This document shows, piece by piece, positions 35,916 to 44,943 of a stretch of DNA of 64,000 nt. Every line of letters starts with the position of its first letter. Within the stretch, counting starts at the first letter, position 1. The DNA is from an uncultured Christensenellaceae bacterium (GTDB lineage Bacteria; Bacillota; Clostridia; Christensenellales; Pumilibacteraceae): contig CAJUPB010000008.1 of the NCBI GenBank assembly GCA_910588155.1, forward strand, positions 39,869-103,868. Direction: 5' to 3'. The position numbers were made by a program, and so were the translations under genes. The notes beneath the pieces are model-generated. The model worked only from the letters and a program-made list of their open reading frames with translations, was not told the DNA's origin and did no database searches.

Positions 35916-36535
35916 ACGGTAAATTCGTAACGATAGAGGGCTGCGACGGCGTGGGGAAATCCACGCAGGTGAGGCTTTTGAAAGAGCGGTTCGAGCGCGA
36001 GGGCATAGACGCTGTTTTCACGCGGGAGCCGGGAGGTACGCCGATAGCCGAAAAGATACGCGGCATAATACTAGACGCAGGCAACTCGGAAATGGACGGT
36101 CTCACCGAATTGTTTTTATACGAAGCGTCGCGCCGTCAGCATACGCTGGAAATAATCGAGCCTGCGTTGCAAAGCGGCAGACTCGTTGTCTGCGACCGCT
36201 ATATAGATTCCACGCTCGCATATCAGGGCTACGGCAGAGGTCTCGATACGGATATGATACGCAAGCTGAACGAATGGGCTATGGGCGACGCGAAAATCGA
36301 TTTGACGCTGTTTTTAAACGTATCGTCGCAAGAAGGATTTTCGAGAAAAGGCGGCGCAAACGGCGGTGACAGATTGGAAAAAGAAAAGTCGGATTTTTAC
36401 GAACGCATTTACGACGGTTTTTTGACAATCGCGGAAAGAGAAGAACGGGTCGTGAAAATCGATGCGTCGGGAGATAAGTATTCCACGCACGAAAAACTTT
36501 ACGGATATTTGAAAGATAACGGATATATCCGATGA
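35912..36535 (+). CDS. tmk: thymidylate kinase
   Basis: 207 residues. Phosphorylates dTMP to dTDP. P-loop EGCDGVGKST at ~8-17, DRYIDSTLAYQGYGRG in the substrate site, and an RKGGANGGDRLE LID region. ATG at 35912 overlaps the previous stop (ATGA). The neighbouring DNA polymerase delta' gene is the usual partner. Confidence 0.96.
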   Translation: MNGKFVTIEGCDGVGKSTQVRLLKERFEREGIDAVFTREPGGTPIAEKIRGIILDAGNSEMDGLTELFLYEASRRQHTLEIIEPALQSGRLVVCDRYIDSTLAYQGYGRGLDTDMIRKLNEWAMGDAKIDLTLFLNVSSQEGFSRKGGANGGDRLEKEKSDFYERIYDGFLTIAEREERVVKIDASGDKYSTHEKLYGYLKDNGYIR

Positions 36536-36551
36536 CGGAGATACAGCGCAA

Positions 36552-37511
36552 GTGAAAAAGTACGCCGATTTGATAAAGCGCAGCGTAGCGTATAATATGC
36601 TGCTCGGGGACGTGAAAAAGAACTCTCTTTCGCACGCCTATCTTCTTTTAAGCGAGGACAGGCTTTCCCTTGATTTGCTTGCGGAACTGTTTTTGCAGGC
36701 GGCGGTCGGCGGAGAAGACAATGCTTTTCGTTTGCAGGCAGTGGAAGCGGGAACGCTTGCCGACATCATTTCGTTGCCGGAATCGGGAGATAAGGTGACC
36801 GTCAAGGACATAAACTTTCTGACGGAAACGGCTTATATAACGCCTACCGAACTGAAAAAGAAGTTCTATGTCATCAACTACGGCGAGACTATGAACGAGG
36901 CGAGCCAGAATAAACTGCTTAAAACTTTGGAAGAGCCGCCCGGCGTGTCGGTTATAATAATCAAAGCCGCAGGCGCGGAAAAATTGCTGCCGACCGTAAA
37001 ATCGCGTTGCCGAAAAGTGGAACTTGCACCGTATACGGAAACGGAACTGAAAAGAGAACTGTCGAAGTATTACCCCGACGACGAAAAACTTTTCCTTGCC
37101 GTGAACGCGGGGCGCGGTTCGCTTCAACGAGCCGTCGACTTTGTTTCGCAACCGCAGAACATCAAGCTTTTGAAACTCGCGGAAGAGATTTTGACGCAGT
37201 TGGACAAGAGCGGCGGTATCGCGGAGTTTGCTTTTAAGCTTTACGACTACCGCGATTCGCTTTCGGACATAATAGATTTTATCGAGCTGATTCTGATGTC
37301 TTCGGTGAAGATAAATTGCGGCGCGGCATCGGCGGGAGATTTTCCGTATGACGTTGCCGCAGTGGCGCGAAGATATCCGACAAATGCGGCTTTGAAAGAA
37401 ACGGAAGTTCTGACGAGGGCGAGAAAGCGGCTGGCATTGAACGGCAATGCGACCGCGGTCATAGATGAGCTGCTGTTTTCTATTTTGGAGGTAAGAGCTA
37501 AATGGAAGTAA
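36552..37511 (+). CDS. holB: DNA polymerase III subunit delta'
   Basis: 319 residues. Clamp-loader subunit of the replicase. Typical segments: SHAYLLLSEDRLS near the N-terminus, NEASQNKLLKTLEEPPGVSVIIIKA, and the sensor-like VKSRCRKVEL (SRC motif). The Walker A and the four-cysteine zinc module are absent; lack of ATPase is normal for delta', but missing zinc cysteines make it a divergent member. GTG start after GGAG; overlaps ricT by ten bases. Confidence 0.9.
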   Translation: MKKYADLIKRSVAYNMLLGDVKKNSLSHAYLLLSEDRLSLDLLAELFLQAAVGGEDNAFRLQAVEAGTLADIISLPESGDKVTVKDINFLTETAYITPTELKKKFYVINYGETMNEASQNKLLKTLEEPPGVSVIIIKAAGAEKLLPTVKSRCRKVELAPYTETELKRELSKYYPDDEKLFLAVNAGRGSLQRAVDFVSQPQNIKLLKLAEEILTQLDKSGGIAEFAFKLYDYRDSLSDIIDFIELILMSSVKINCGAASAGDFPYDVAAVARRYPTNAALKETEVLTRARKRLALNGNATAVIDELLFSILEVRAKWK

Positions 37512-38380
37512 TAGGTGTCAAATTCGACAAATCCCCGAAAGTATATTATTTTGCGGCGGAAGAGGGCGTGGATTACAAGGTCGGCGCCGTCGTGGTTACC
37601 GAAACGGCGAGAGGGATAGAGCCTGCTCGCATAGTTATGGGACGAACCGATGTAACCGCCGACAAAGTCGTGCAGCCTTTGAAACCCATATTGCGGTTTG
37701 CCACGGACGAAGATTTGAAAAAGATAGAGCAGAATGCCGAAAAGCGTTCGGAAGCTCTTGCGACCGTGAGGGAAAAAGTAGCGAAGAGCGGACTCAAAAT
37801 GAAGGTCATAGATGTTGAGTTCACCTTGGACGGTTTGAAACTTATCGTATACTTCACGGCGGAATCGAGAGTGGATTTCAGAGAACTTGTCCGAGACCTT
37901 GCGGGCATATTCCGTTTGAGAATAGAACTGCGTCAGGTTGGCGCGCGCGACGAGTGCAGAATGAAGGGCGGCGTCGCACCCTGCGGCAGAGCCTGTTGTT
38001 GCAGCGACTATATCTCCGACTTTGCGCACGTGACGATTAAAATGGCGAAGAATCAAAGTCTGTCGCTCAATCCCGGAAAAATCAGCGGACTTTGCGGACG
38101 CTTGATGTGCTGTTTGAGTTATGAAAACGATTTCTACGCGGAAGTGAACAAAAAAATGCCGAAGCTCGGAAGCGTGGTGCATCTCGCCGACGGCAGGGAA
38201 GGCATTTGCGTTTCAATAAACCAGCTTAAAGAAACCGTGCGCGTGAAAATCGACGTCAACGACGCGATAGAGTTTGCGGACGTATCTCTCAAAGAGATAG
38301 CGAAAAAGGGCGGCGGCGCGCTTGCCGACGACATCGACGCCGATAAAATAGATGACGAATTAAAGGACTTAATCGATTAA
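37502..38380 (+). CDS. ricT: PSP1-domain protein RicT (YaaT)
   Basis: 292 residues. Member of the RicTAF (Y-complex) proteins, which bind Fe-S clusters and steer RNase Y in Bacillus. The PSP1 domain is in the C-terminal half, and a conserved cysteine array is visible: C in DECRMKGGVAPCGRACCCSDY and again GLCGRLMCCLSYE. It sits after holB exactly as in B. subtilis. Start ATG after GGAGG. Confidence 0.93.
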   Translation: MEVIGVKFDKSPKVYYFAAEEGVDYKVGAVVVTETARGIEPARIVMGRTDVTADKVVQPLKPILRFATDEDLKKIEQNAEKRSEALATVREKVAKSGLKMKVIDVEFTLDGLKLIVYFTAESRVDFRELVRDLAGIFRLRIELRQVGARDECRMKGGVAPCGRACCCSDYISDFAHVTIKMAKNQSLSLNPGKISGLCGRLMCCLSYENDFYAEVNKKMPKLGSVVHLADGREGICVSINQLKETVRVKIDVNDAIEFADVSLKEIAKKGGGALADDIDADKIDDELKDLID

Positions 38381-38398
38381 AAAGTCGTCATAAAACGC

Positions 38399-38427
38399 TT
38401 GCTTACCGACGTAATATATGATATAAT
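38399..38427 (+). promoter_or_regulatory. ferredoxin promoter
   Basis: TTGCTT at 38399-38404, 17 bases, TATAAT at 38422-38427 with TGA before it (extended -10). Confidence 0.75.
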
Positions 38428-38467
38428 ACGTTTAACACAATTTATATATTAAAAGGAGTGTACTGAA

Positions 38468-38638
38468 ATGGCACATAAAATCAGCGACGAATGTATCAGC
38501 TGCGGTTCTTGCGAGTCGCAATGCCCCGTGAACGCAATAAGCCAGGGCGACGACCACTATCAAATCAATGCCGACGAATGCATCGATTGCGGCGCTTGCG
38601 CGGCACAGTGTCCGGTCGGAGCAATCTCGGAAGAGTAA
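38468..38638 (+). CDS. 2[4Fe-4S] ferredoxin
   Basis: 56 residues, read directly from the sequence. Two CxxCxxCxxxCP cluster motifs: CISCGSCESQCP at 9-20 and CIDCGACAAQCP at 38-49. Clostridial-type low-potential electron carrier serving hydrogenases and oxidoreductases. ATG follows AAAGGAG. Monocistronic with its own promoter and terminator. Confidence 0.96.
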   Translation: MAHKISDECISCGSCESQCPVNAISQGDDHYQINADECIDCGACAAQCPVGAISEE

Positions 38639-38669
38639 TCGAAGCGAAAAATTTAATGTAACCAAACAA

Positions 38670-38697
38670 AAAACTCCGTGGCAAACGGAGTTTTTTC
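38670..38697 (+). terminator. ferredoxin terminator
   Basis: Ten-pair stem AAAACTCCGT / ACGGAGTTTT with a GGCAA loop and a T run. Confidence 0.9.
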
Positions 38698-38701
38698 TAA
38701 T

Positions 38702-38730
38702 AAAAAAGCGCACGGACTTTTTCCGTGCGC
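38702..38730 (-). terminator. terminator of the - strand hypothetical gene
   Basis: On the minus strand GCGCACGGA / TCCGTGCGC with a five-base loop, followed by six Ts; it lies 16 bases after the stop codon at 38747. Confidence 0.88.
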
Positions 38731-38746
38731 CGTGTTTTGCGACTTG

Positions 38747-39346
38747 TCAGCTTATTTCGCGCATACGCTGTTCCAACAGAGGACGCTCGTCGGTTTTGAT
38801 TTTGGAAATGTGCGACAAAAGCAGCGCCGTCATTTTTTTGTTCAGCACGATTTTTTTGTCCGAACTCTTTTTCAAAACTTCGATGAAAACGCGCTCTATC
38901 AAAGCTTTCATATATTGACCGAAGGTTACGCCCATAGCGTCGTTTTTCGCGACGCATTTGAAAATCTCGTCGCATATCGCAATCTTGTTTGCGACGGCGG
39001 CGTCCACGGCGACGTCGAAGAATTCTCCTTTTGCCGTATTCGGGGAATACTTGAAAGCGGCGTTTCTGATGCTCGGCACTTCCGTCACGGCTTTGACGGC
39101 TCGTCTGGAATCTTTCTTTGCAAACAAGGCATATATTTTATCGCCGAAGATTTCTCCGATTTTGCCGTCGTCGGCGATGTTGCCTTCTTTTTCTATCGTG
39201 AGATATTCCCACACGTCAAGCGCGAGATTGTAATCCAATTCCAAAAAGCCTTTGACGGAATTTAAAAGCTCTTTTTCTTCGGTGAGCACGTCAAGCCTGG
39301 AAAGCGACGCAAATTGTTTCAAAAACTTCAATTGTTTGGCGTTCAT
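38747..39346 (-). CDS. hypothetical protein, all-helical
   Basis: 199 residues, family not recognised. No signal peptide or membrane helix; mainly helical, Lys-rich, with a C-terminal stretch AVANKIAICDEIFKCVAKND containing the only two cysteines. ATG after CGGAGG. A TATAAT with TG extension lies upstream at 39399-39394 on the minus strand. It is the only minus-strand gene between 26 kb and 47 kb. Confidence 0.65.
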   Translation of the reverse strand: MNAKQLKFLKQFASLSRLDVLTEEKELLNSVKGFLELDYNLALDVWEYLTIEKEGNIADDGKIGEIFGDKIYALFAKKDSRRAVKAVTEVPSIRNAAFKYSPNTAKGEFFDVAVDAAVANKIAICDEIFKCVAKNDAMGVTFGQYMKALIERVFIEVLKKSSDKKIVLNKKMTALLLSHISKIKTDERPLLEQRMREIS

Positions 39347-39480
39347 TCGGGTTTCCTCCGCAGTGATTAAAATATATTTTAAGTACGTTATTTATTATAA
39401 CAAAATTCGCAAAAAAATGCTATAAAAATGACCTCTGTTTTCGAAATTTTTTCCGAAATTCTCTTTGAACGACGAAATAT

Positions 39481-39510
39481 TTGACTTTTAAGCCGCCTTT
39501 ATTGTATTAT
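39481..39510 (+). promoter_or_regulatory. probable metA promoter
   Basis: TTGACT at 39481-39486, 18 bases, TATTAT at 39505-39510; an overlapping TATAAT at 39510-39515 is an alternative -10. No S-box or T-box was apparent in the short leader. Confidence 0.55.
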
Positions 39511-39542
39511 ATAATGGGTTTACCCGCAGGAAGGAGAGAGCT

Positions 39543-40454
39543 ATGCCCGTAAAAATAGACCCCGATTTGCCCGCAGCCAAATTTCTCGACCGAGAGAATA
39601 TTTTCTATATGACGAACGAGCGTGCGCTTTCGCAGGAAATCCGCCCGCTGAAAATAGCCATACTCAATCTGATGCCGAATAAGGTTGCGACGGAAACGCA
39701 GCTTCTGCGCCTTATAGGCAATACCCCTCTGCAAGTGGAAATAGTGCTGCTTCGGACGGCAAGTTACGATTCGAAACATACGGAAGAAGAGTATTTGAAG
39801 TCGTTTTATATGACGTTCGACGAGGCGATAGAACGGCATTTGCGCTTCGACGGACTTGTGATAACGGGTGCGCCCGTGGAGAAAATGGAGTTTTCCTCCG
39901 TTGCGTATTGGGAAGAACTTCGGCGCATTCTCGATTGGGCAAAGACCAACGTCTATTCGTCTATGTATATCTGTTGGGCGGCGCAAGCGGCAATGTACTA
40001 TCTGTACGGAATCGACAAATATCCGTTGGCGGAAAAGGCATTCGGCGTTTTCAAACACAAGGTTTACAATAAAACAAACCCTCTCGTGCGCGGCTTCAAC
40101 GACGAGTTCAACGCGCCGCATTCCCGTTATACCGAGGTTAAGCGTTCCGATGCGGAAAAGGTGGAACAGCTGGAAATTCTCGCCGATTCCGACGAAGTCG
40201 GCTTGTACCTCGTCGCAAGCAGGGATTTGAGACACGTGTTTGTTTTCGGACACGGCGAATACGACGTGGACACTCTCGACCTCGAATACAAGAGAGACAA
40301 GTCGCGCGGACTCGGCACGAAAAAGCCGTTGCACTATTATAAAAAGGGTCGCCCGACTATGACTTGGCGTTCGCACGAATCGCTGTTGATAAGCAATTGG
40401 CTGAACTATTGCGTATACCAGGTGACGCCTTACGATTTGACCGAATTGAAATAG
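39543..40454 (+). CDS. metA: homoserine O-acyltransferase MetA, predicted acetyl type
   Basis: 303 residues. Activates homoserine for methionine synthesis. Catalytic cysteine C144 is in MYICWAAQAA, with the His/Glu partners in FGHGEYD. In this family a single position (111 in the literature) chooses the acyl donor: Gly for succinyl-CoA, Glu for acetyl-CoA. Here the segment reads TGAPVEKMEF, with Glu at residue 113 in the equivalent place, so acetyl-CoA use is predicted. Ribosome site AAGGAG. Confidence 0.94.
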   Translation: MPVKIDPDLPAAKFLDRENIFYMTNERALSQEIRPLKIAILNLMPNKVATETQLLRLIGNTPLQVEIVLLRTASYDSKHTEEEYLKSFYMTFDEAIERHLRFDGLVITGAPVEKMEFSSVAYWEELRRILDWAKTNVYSSMYICWAAQAAMYYLYGIDKYPLAEKAFGVFKHKVYNKTNPLVRGFNDEFNAPHSRYTEVKRSDAEKVEQLEILADSDEVGLYLVASRDLRHVFVFGHGEYDVDTLDLEYKRDKSRGLGTKKPLHYYKKGRPTMTWRSHESLLISNWLNYCVYQVTPYDLTELK

Positions 40455-40468
40455 GAGATTAAAAAGAA

Positions 40469-41881
40469 ATGAGAAGAACGAAAATAGTTTGCACTTTGGG
40501 ACCGGCTACCGATAATTATGCGACAATCAAAAAACTGATAAAAGCGGGGATGAACGTCGCGCGACTCAATATGTCGCACGGCTCGCACGAAGAACACGCA
40601 AAGAGAATAGAGCTTGTCAAAAAAGCGCGCGAGGAACTTGCGATGCCCGTTGCGATTATGGCAGACACGAAAGGACCCGAAATTCGCGTGCGCACGTTTA
40701 AGAACGGAATCGCCAACCTCAAAGAAGGCGGCGAATTCACACTTACCACGAAAGATTGCGAGGGCGACGACGGCATAGTTTCGGTTACTTTCAAAGAGCT
40801 TCCCGAATATGTTAAACCGGGCGACCCTATCTTGATAAACGACGGAATAATAGAGCTTACCGCGCTTTCCGTTTCGAGCAGCGAAATCAAGTGCCGAGTG
40901 GTTTGCGGCGGCGAGCTTACCAACAGAAAGAGCATAAATCTGCCCCGTACCGTAATCGATATGCCGTATATCTCCGAAGTGGATAAGAGCGACATACTTT
41001 TCGCGTTGAGTCAGGACGTGGACTATTTCGCATTGTCGTTCGTGCGGTGCGTGGAGGATGTCCGCAAGGTCAAACAGCTTTTGGCGACGAAGAACGTTTC
41101 CGACGTGCAGTTGATTGCGAAGATAGAGAACAGAGAGGGTGTGAATAATTTCGAGTCCATTCTCGCGGAATGCGACGGCGCAATGGTGGCGCGCGGCGAT
41201 ATGGGCGTGGAGATTCCGTTCGAGGAACTGCCCGCCATTCAAAAGGAAATGATAAAGACCTGCTATAAGGCGGGCAAAAAGGTCATAACGGCGACGCAGA
41301 TGTTGGAGTCTATGATAAACAATCCGCGCCCGACGCGTGCGGAAATATCCGACGTCGCAAACGCCATATACGACGGAACTTCGGCGACTATGCTTTCGGG
41401 CGAAACGGCGGCCGGGAAATATCCCGTGGAAGCGGTCAAGACTATGGCAAAGATAGCCGAAACGGCAGAGGACACAATCAACTTCAAAAAGAGATTTGCC
41501 TCGCTCAACGCCGAAATAAAGACGATAACCGACGCCGTGTCCCACTCGACCTGCGCGGCGGCATTCGACCTCGAAGCAAAGGCGATAATAACTGTTTCGC
41601 AGTCGGGCTACACTGCAAGAAAAGTGTCGCGTTTCCGTCCGAGTGCGCCGATAATCGCGCCTACGACAAGCAGTAAGGCGTATAACCAATTGGCAATGAA
41701 TTGGGGCGTGACTCCCACTATGGCGGCTCATCAGAACAATTCCGACGATTTGTTCAAGCATTCCATTCAGTGCGCGCTTTCGACGGGCATAGTCAAAAAG
41801 GGAGACCTTGTCATTCTGACGGGCGGCGTTCCCGTCGGCATTTCGGGAAATACCGACACTATGAGAATAGAAATAATATAA
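40469..41881 (+). CDS. pyk: pyruvate kinase
   Basis: 470 residues. Makes pyruvate and ATP from phosphoenolpyruvate. Typical parts: RTKIVCTLGPATDNY, MADTKGPEIR, MVARGDMGVEIP and the signature around TATQMLESMINNPRPTRAE. It lacks the extra C-terminal PEP-utiliser-like domain seen in Bacillus-type enzymes. ATG after AGGAG, 14 bases after metA. Confidence 0.97.
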   Translation: MRRTKIVCTLGPATDNYATIKKLIKAGMNVARLNMSHGSHEEHAKRIELVKKAREELAMPVAIMADTKGPEIRVRTFKNGIANLKEGGEFTLTTKDCEGDDGIVSVTFKELPEYVKPGDPILINDGIIELTALSVSSSEIKCRVVCGGELTNRKSINLPRTVIDMPYISEVDKSDILFALSQDVDYFALSFVRCVEDVRKVKQLLATKNVSDVQLIAKIENREGVNNFESILAECDGAMVARGDMGVEIPFEELPAIQKEMIKTCYKAGKKVITATQMLESMINNPRPTRAEISDVANAIYDGTSATMLSGETAAGKYPVEAVKTMAKIAETAEDTINFKKRFASLNAEIKTITDAVSHSTCAAAFDLEAKAIITVSQSGYTARKVSRFRPSAPIIAPTTSSKAYNQLAMNWGVTPTMAAHQNNSDDLFKHSIQCALSTGIVKKGDLVILTGGVPVGISGNTDTMRIEII

Positions 41882-41893
41882 TCGGAGAAAAAG

Positions 41894-42568
41894 ATGAACA
41901 ATAAGATACTGATAGTCGAAGACGACGCGAAAATTTCGCGGTTCGTATCGCTGGAACTGACGCACGAGGGCTATGAAACGGAAGTTGTCGCGGACGGAAG
42001 AGTAGCTTTGGAAACGGCGCTCGAAAAAGACTACGGATTGATTATCTTGGACGTAATGCTCCCGTCGCTTAACGGCATAGAAGTGCTTCGGCGGCTGCGT
42101 CAGGCAAAGTCTACGCCCGTAATCATACTGACGGCGCGCGACCAGGTTATGGACAAAGTGTCGGGCTTGGACGTCGGTGCAAACGACTATATGACCAAAC
42201 CTTTCGCAATAGAAGAACTGCTTGCGAGGATACGCGCGAATTTGAGAAAGACCAGCGCGGCGGGCGAAGTCATATCGATAGGCAAGCTAGTGATAGACTG
42301 CGGTTCGGTGTCCGTCACGTACGATTCGCACCCGATAGAGCTGACGAAGCGTGAGTTCGATTTGCTTACGTATCTTACCAAAAACCGCAATATCGTCGTC
42401 TCGCGCGAACAGGCTCTCGATGCGGTTTGGGGCTTCGAGTTCTACGGCAATACAAATGTCGTGGACGTTTACATACGTTACTTGCGCAGTAAAATCGACG
42501 ACGTGTACAATGTCGAACTCATACAGACCGTTCGCGGCGCGGGTTACGTCATAAGAGACAGAGACTGA
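41894..42568 (+). CDS. OmpR/PhoB-family response regulator
   Basis: 224 residues. Receiver domain with phospho-acceptor D53 in LIILDVMLPSLNG, acidic pair E9/D10/D11 and K102 in MTKPF; the C-terminal winged helix ends in YIRYLRSKIDD...VRGAGYVIRD. Cognate kinase gene overlaps by one base (TGATG). The signal is unknown. Confidence 0.96.
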   Translation: MNNKILIVEDDAKISRFVSLELTHEGYETEVVADGRVALETALEKDYGLIILDVMLPSLNGIEVLRRLRQAKSTPVIILTARDQVMDKVSGLDVGANDYMTKPFAIEELLARIRANLRKTSAAGEVISIGKLVIDCGSVSVTYDSHPIELTKREFDLLTYLTKNRNIVVSREQALDAVWGFEFYGNTNVVDVYIRYLRSKIDDVYNVELIQTVRGAGYVIRDRD

Positions 42569-43788
42569 TGCAGGAAAACTCGGAAAAAGAAGAAAAGAAA
42601 GAAGACGCCGCCGTCACCATCAAGGAGATAAAGAGCGAGGCGCAGCCGCAAGGAAAAAAGAAAAAACCTTGGTGGCTGATTACTCTTGCCGTAGTGTTCT
42701 TTCCGATAACGCCGTTTGTGCTGCTGTTCAATTATATTTTCAAAAAAATAAAGCTGTCCATAACAACGAAAACCACGATTATATTCACCGTGCTTTTCGG
42801 CGTTTTGATAACGGCATACGTCATATTCATAATAACCAGCGTGGACAGTCAATTGAATTCTTCGTCTATGCCTGACGCCGACGGGTTTTTGAGAAAAATG
42901 AAAATAACGTCCGTCGTGCTCGTAATAGTATTCGTTGCTCTCGGCGCGGCAATAGGCAATATTTCCAGTCAGTATATGATGACGCCGCTTCGGAGAATGA
43001 TTGACCAAATCGATAAGGTGGACGGGAATAATCTTTCTCTGCGTCTGGACGCCGTGGACACGCAGGACGAATTGAACGAACTGACGCAGCAGATAAACGA
43101 AATGCTGGACGAGCTGGAAAGCACGTTCGAAAGACAGTCGAACTTTATTTCCGACGCCAGCCACGAACTGAAAACTCCGATTTCCGTGATACAGGGCTAT
43201 GCCAATATGCTGAAACGTTGGGGGAAAGCCGACCCCGCACTTTTGGACGAGAGCATAGACACATTGCTTGCGGAAGCCGAAAATATGAAGAGAATCGTGG
43301 AGCAATTGTTATTGCTGGCAAAGATAGGCAACTTGACTATGAACAAGACCCGTTTCGATATGACGGGCGTGATAAACGAAGCCGTCGAGAAATATAAAGT
43401 GGCGGGACTGAACAAGGAAATCACTTTTTCGGGCGGCGGCGAGATTCTCGTGGAAACCGATAAGAATATGCTTGTGGAGTCTGCCCGAGCGCTTATAGAC
43501 AACGCAATCAAGTATACGCCCGACGGCGGCAAGATAGAGGTCGGATGCAGGCGTATCGACGACGGTGCGGTTATTTACGTCAAGGACAACGGCATAGGCA
43601 TAGCGCCCGAACATCTTCCGCATATCTTCGAAAGATTCTACCGTTGCGATAAGGCGAGAAGCCGCGCGGCGGGTTCGAGCGGCTTGGGACTCACGATAAC
43701 CAAGTCGATTGTGGAAATGATGGGCGGAAAAATCGAAGTGGAGAGCGCGGAAAACAAGGGCAGTACGTTTAAAATTTTGTTGCATTAG
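42568..43788 (+). CDS. sensor histidine kinase
   Basis: 406 residues. A charged cytoplasmic N-terminus (~35 residues), helix at ~37-57, helix at ~70-92, a short outside loop of ~20 residues, helix at ~112-132, then a HAMP-like segment. H-box SDASHELKTPISVIQGY with phospho-histidine H199; N, G1 and G2 boxes (ALIDNAIKYTP, VKDNGIGIAPEHL, GSSGLGLTI) are intact. The very short external loop suggests membrane-based sensing, as in intramembrane-sensing kinases (inference). Confidence 0.95.
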   Translation: MQENSEKEEKKEDAAVTIKEIKSEAQPQGKKKKPWWLITLAVVFFPITPFVLLFNYIFKKIKLSITTKTTIIFTVLFGVLITAYVIFIITSVDSQLNSSSMPDADGFLRKMKITSVVLVIVFVALGAAIGNISSQYMMTPLRRMIDQIDKVDGNNLSLRLDAVDTQDELNELTQQINEMLDELESTFERQSNFISDASHELKTPISVIQGYANMLKRWGKADPALLDESIDTLLAEAENMKRIVEQLLLLAKIGNLTMNKTRFDMTGVINEAVEKYKVAGLNKEITFSGGGEILVETDKNMLVESARALIDNAIKYTPDGGKIEVGCRRIDDGAVIYVKDNGIGIAPEHLPHIFERFYRCDKARSRAAGSSGLGLTITKSIVEMMGGKIEVESAENKGSTFKILLH

Positions 43789-43817
43789 ATTATAAAACCG
43801 AGGAGACAGAAACAGAA

Positions 43818-44492
43818 ATGGAAGATATTTTCAGAGCGGAAAAACCGTCGCCGAACGAGGCTGCCGTCAATTATAAAAATCCCACGGGCGTCAAACGCGG
43901 CAGAAACAGAATAATACTTTCGGCGGTGTGCGTGGTCATAGCGGGACTGCTTGTCGGCGCGGGAATTTATTATACTTTAAGCGGCAATCTCGGATTGGGC
44001 ATAGTGCTGTTTTGTTGTGCCGCCGTGTATGTTTTCGGCTGCGGCGTGTATGCGGCGGACGGTTTGAAGCTGTTAAAACGTCCGTATGCCGTTTTAATCG
44101 ACGACAAGTATTTGATATTGCGTGAGAAAAACGATTATTTACACCTGCCTTTGAATCTTATGCGCAGGCTTACGATTGATTGCGAAGGGATAGAAGCGCA
44201 GCTTGTGGTAAACGCGGAGGGAAAGTACGACGTTTTGATAAAAGCCGATACTATGTATTACACCGTGGACGGCGTGCAGAATACAATCGGCTCGAAAAAT
44301 ATGCGCAAAATAGCGTTCATACTGAACTGTCTTGCGCTTGCCCCGAACAATATCGAAAATTACGGCGACCGCTATGACGAACTGCTTTCGTCGGAACACG
44401 TCGAGGCGGAAGGCGTGGCGGCGGGATTGAACAAAGAGTTGGACGAACTCTGCCGACGCTCGCAGTCGGAAACGTCGGACGACGTCGATTGA
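43818..44492 (+). CDS. membrane protein linked to the two-component system
   Basis: 224 residues, not recognised. Two transmembrane helices at ~30-50 and ~58-80, then a cytoplasmic domain of ~140 residues with a PH-like flavour (VLIDDKYLILREKNDYLHLPLNLMRRL). Located 29 bases after the kinase and with an AGGAG ribosome site, so it is likely in the same operon. Confidence 0.65.
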   Translation: MEDIFRAEKPSPNEAAVNYKNPTGVKRGRNRIILSAVCVVIAGLLVGAGIYYTLSGNLGLGIVLFCCAAVYVFGCGVYAADGLKLLKRPYAVLIDDKYLILREKNDYLHLPLNLMRRLTIDCEGIEAQLVVNAEGKYDVLIKADTMYYTVDGVQNTIGSKNMRKIAFILNCLALAPNNIENYGDRYDELLSSEHVEAEGVAAGLNKELDELCRRSQSETSDDVD

Positions 44493-44523
44493 AAAAACCT
44501 GTCGGAAACATAGTCGAAATCTC

Positions 44524-44552
44524 TTGCAAAAAAAAAATATGTATGATATAAT
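44524..44552 (+). promoter_or_regulatory. rpsF-ssb-rpsR promoter
   Basis: TTGCAA at 44524-44529, 17 bases, TATAAT at 44547-44552 with TGA before it (extended -10). Confidence 0.82.
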
Positions 44553-44612
44553 GAATAAGCCTTGATTTAAAGTCGAGGCTTATTCCTTGCTCTTTCGAGA
44601 GCTGCCAAAACC
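44553..44612 (+). ncRNA. structured leader of the rpsF operon
   Basis: GAATAAGCC (44553-44561) pairs with GGCTTATTC (44577-44585), and the stem extends further into the loop with one G-U pair. A second hairpin, GCTCT-TTCG-AGAGC, follows before the ribosome site. Leaders that bind S6:S18 are known in many bacteria; I could not confirm their conserved bulge here, so autoregulation is a hypothesis. Confidence 0.45.
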
Positions 44613-44628
44613 ATAAGGAGGTATCATT

Positions 44629-44916
44629 ATGAATAAGTACGAGGTTCTTTACATTCTCAAAGCGTCGCTTTCCGACGACGAGATAACCGCAATCACCGAA
44701 AAGTATGCGGAGCTTGTCAAAAACAGCGGCGGCGAAGTCGAGAAGGTGGACAAGTGGGGTATCAAGCGTTTTGCCTATCCCATCAAGTTCAAAACCGAAG
44801 GCTACTACGTTCTTATGACGTACACCGCGCCCGCCGAGTTGCCGAAAGAAATGGAACGGCAAATGGGCATATCGGACGACGTGTATCGTTTTATGACGAC
44901 GAAAGCCATAGCTTGA
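44629..44916 (+). CDS. rpsF: 30S ribosomal protein S6
   Basis: 95 residues. Small-subunit protein that pairs with S18. Opening KYEVLYILKASLSDDEI and WGIKRFAYPIKFKTEGYYVLM are family signatures. ATG after AAGGAGG. Operon order rpsF-ssb-rpsR. Confidence 0.97.
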   Translation: MNKYEVLYILKASLSDDEITAITEKYAELVKNSGGEVEKVDKWGIKRFAYPIKFKTEGYYVLMTYTAPAELPKEMERQMGISDDVYRFMTTKAIA

Positions 44917-44943
44917 CAAGAGAAACAGAGAGGTAAAGCAATT

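Noticed and set aside
36552..37511. holB as a broken gene because Walker A and zinc cysteines are missing
   Set aside because: The frame is intact, coupled to ricT, and delta' subunits do not need ATP binding; conserved replication motifs remain.
44553..44612. Terminator in the rpsF leader
   Set aside because: The hairpin has no T run after it, so a structural or protein-binding role is more likely than termination.
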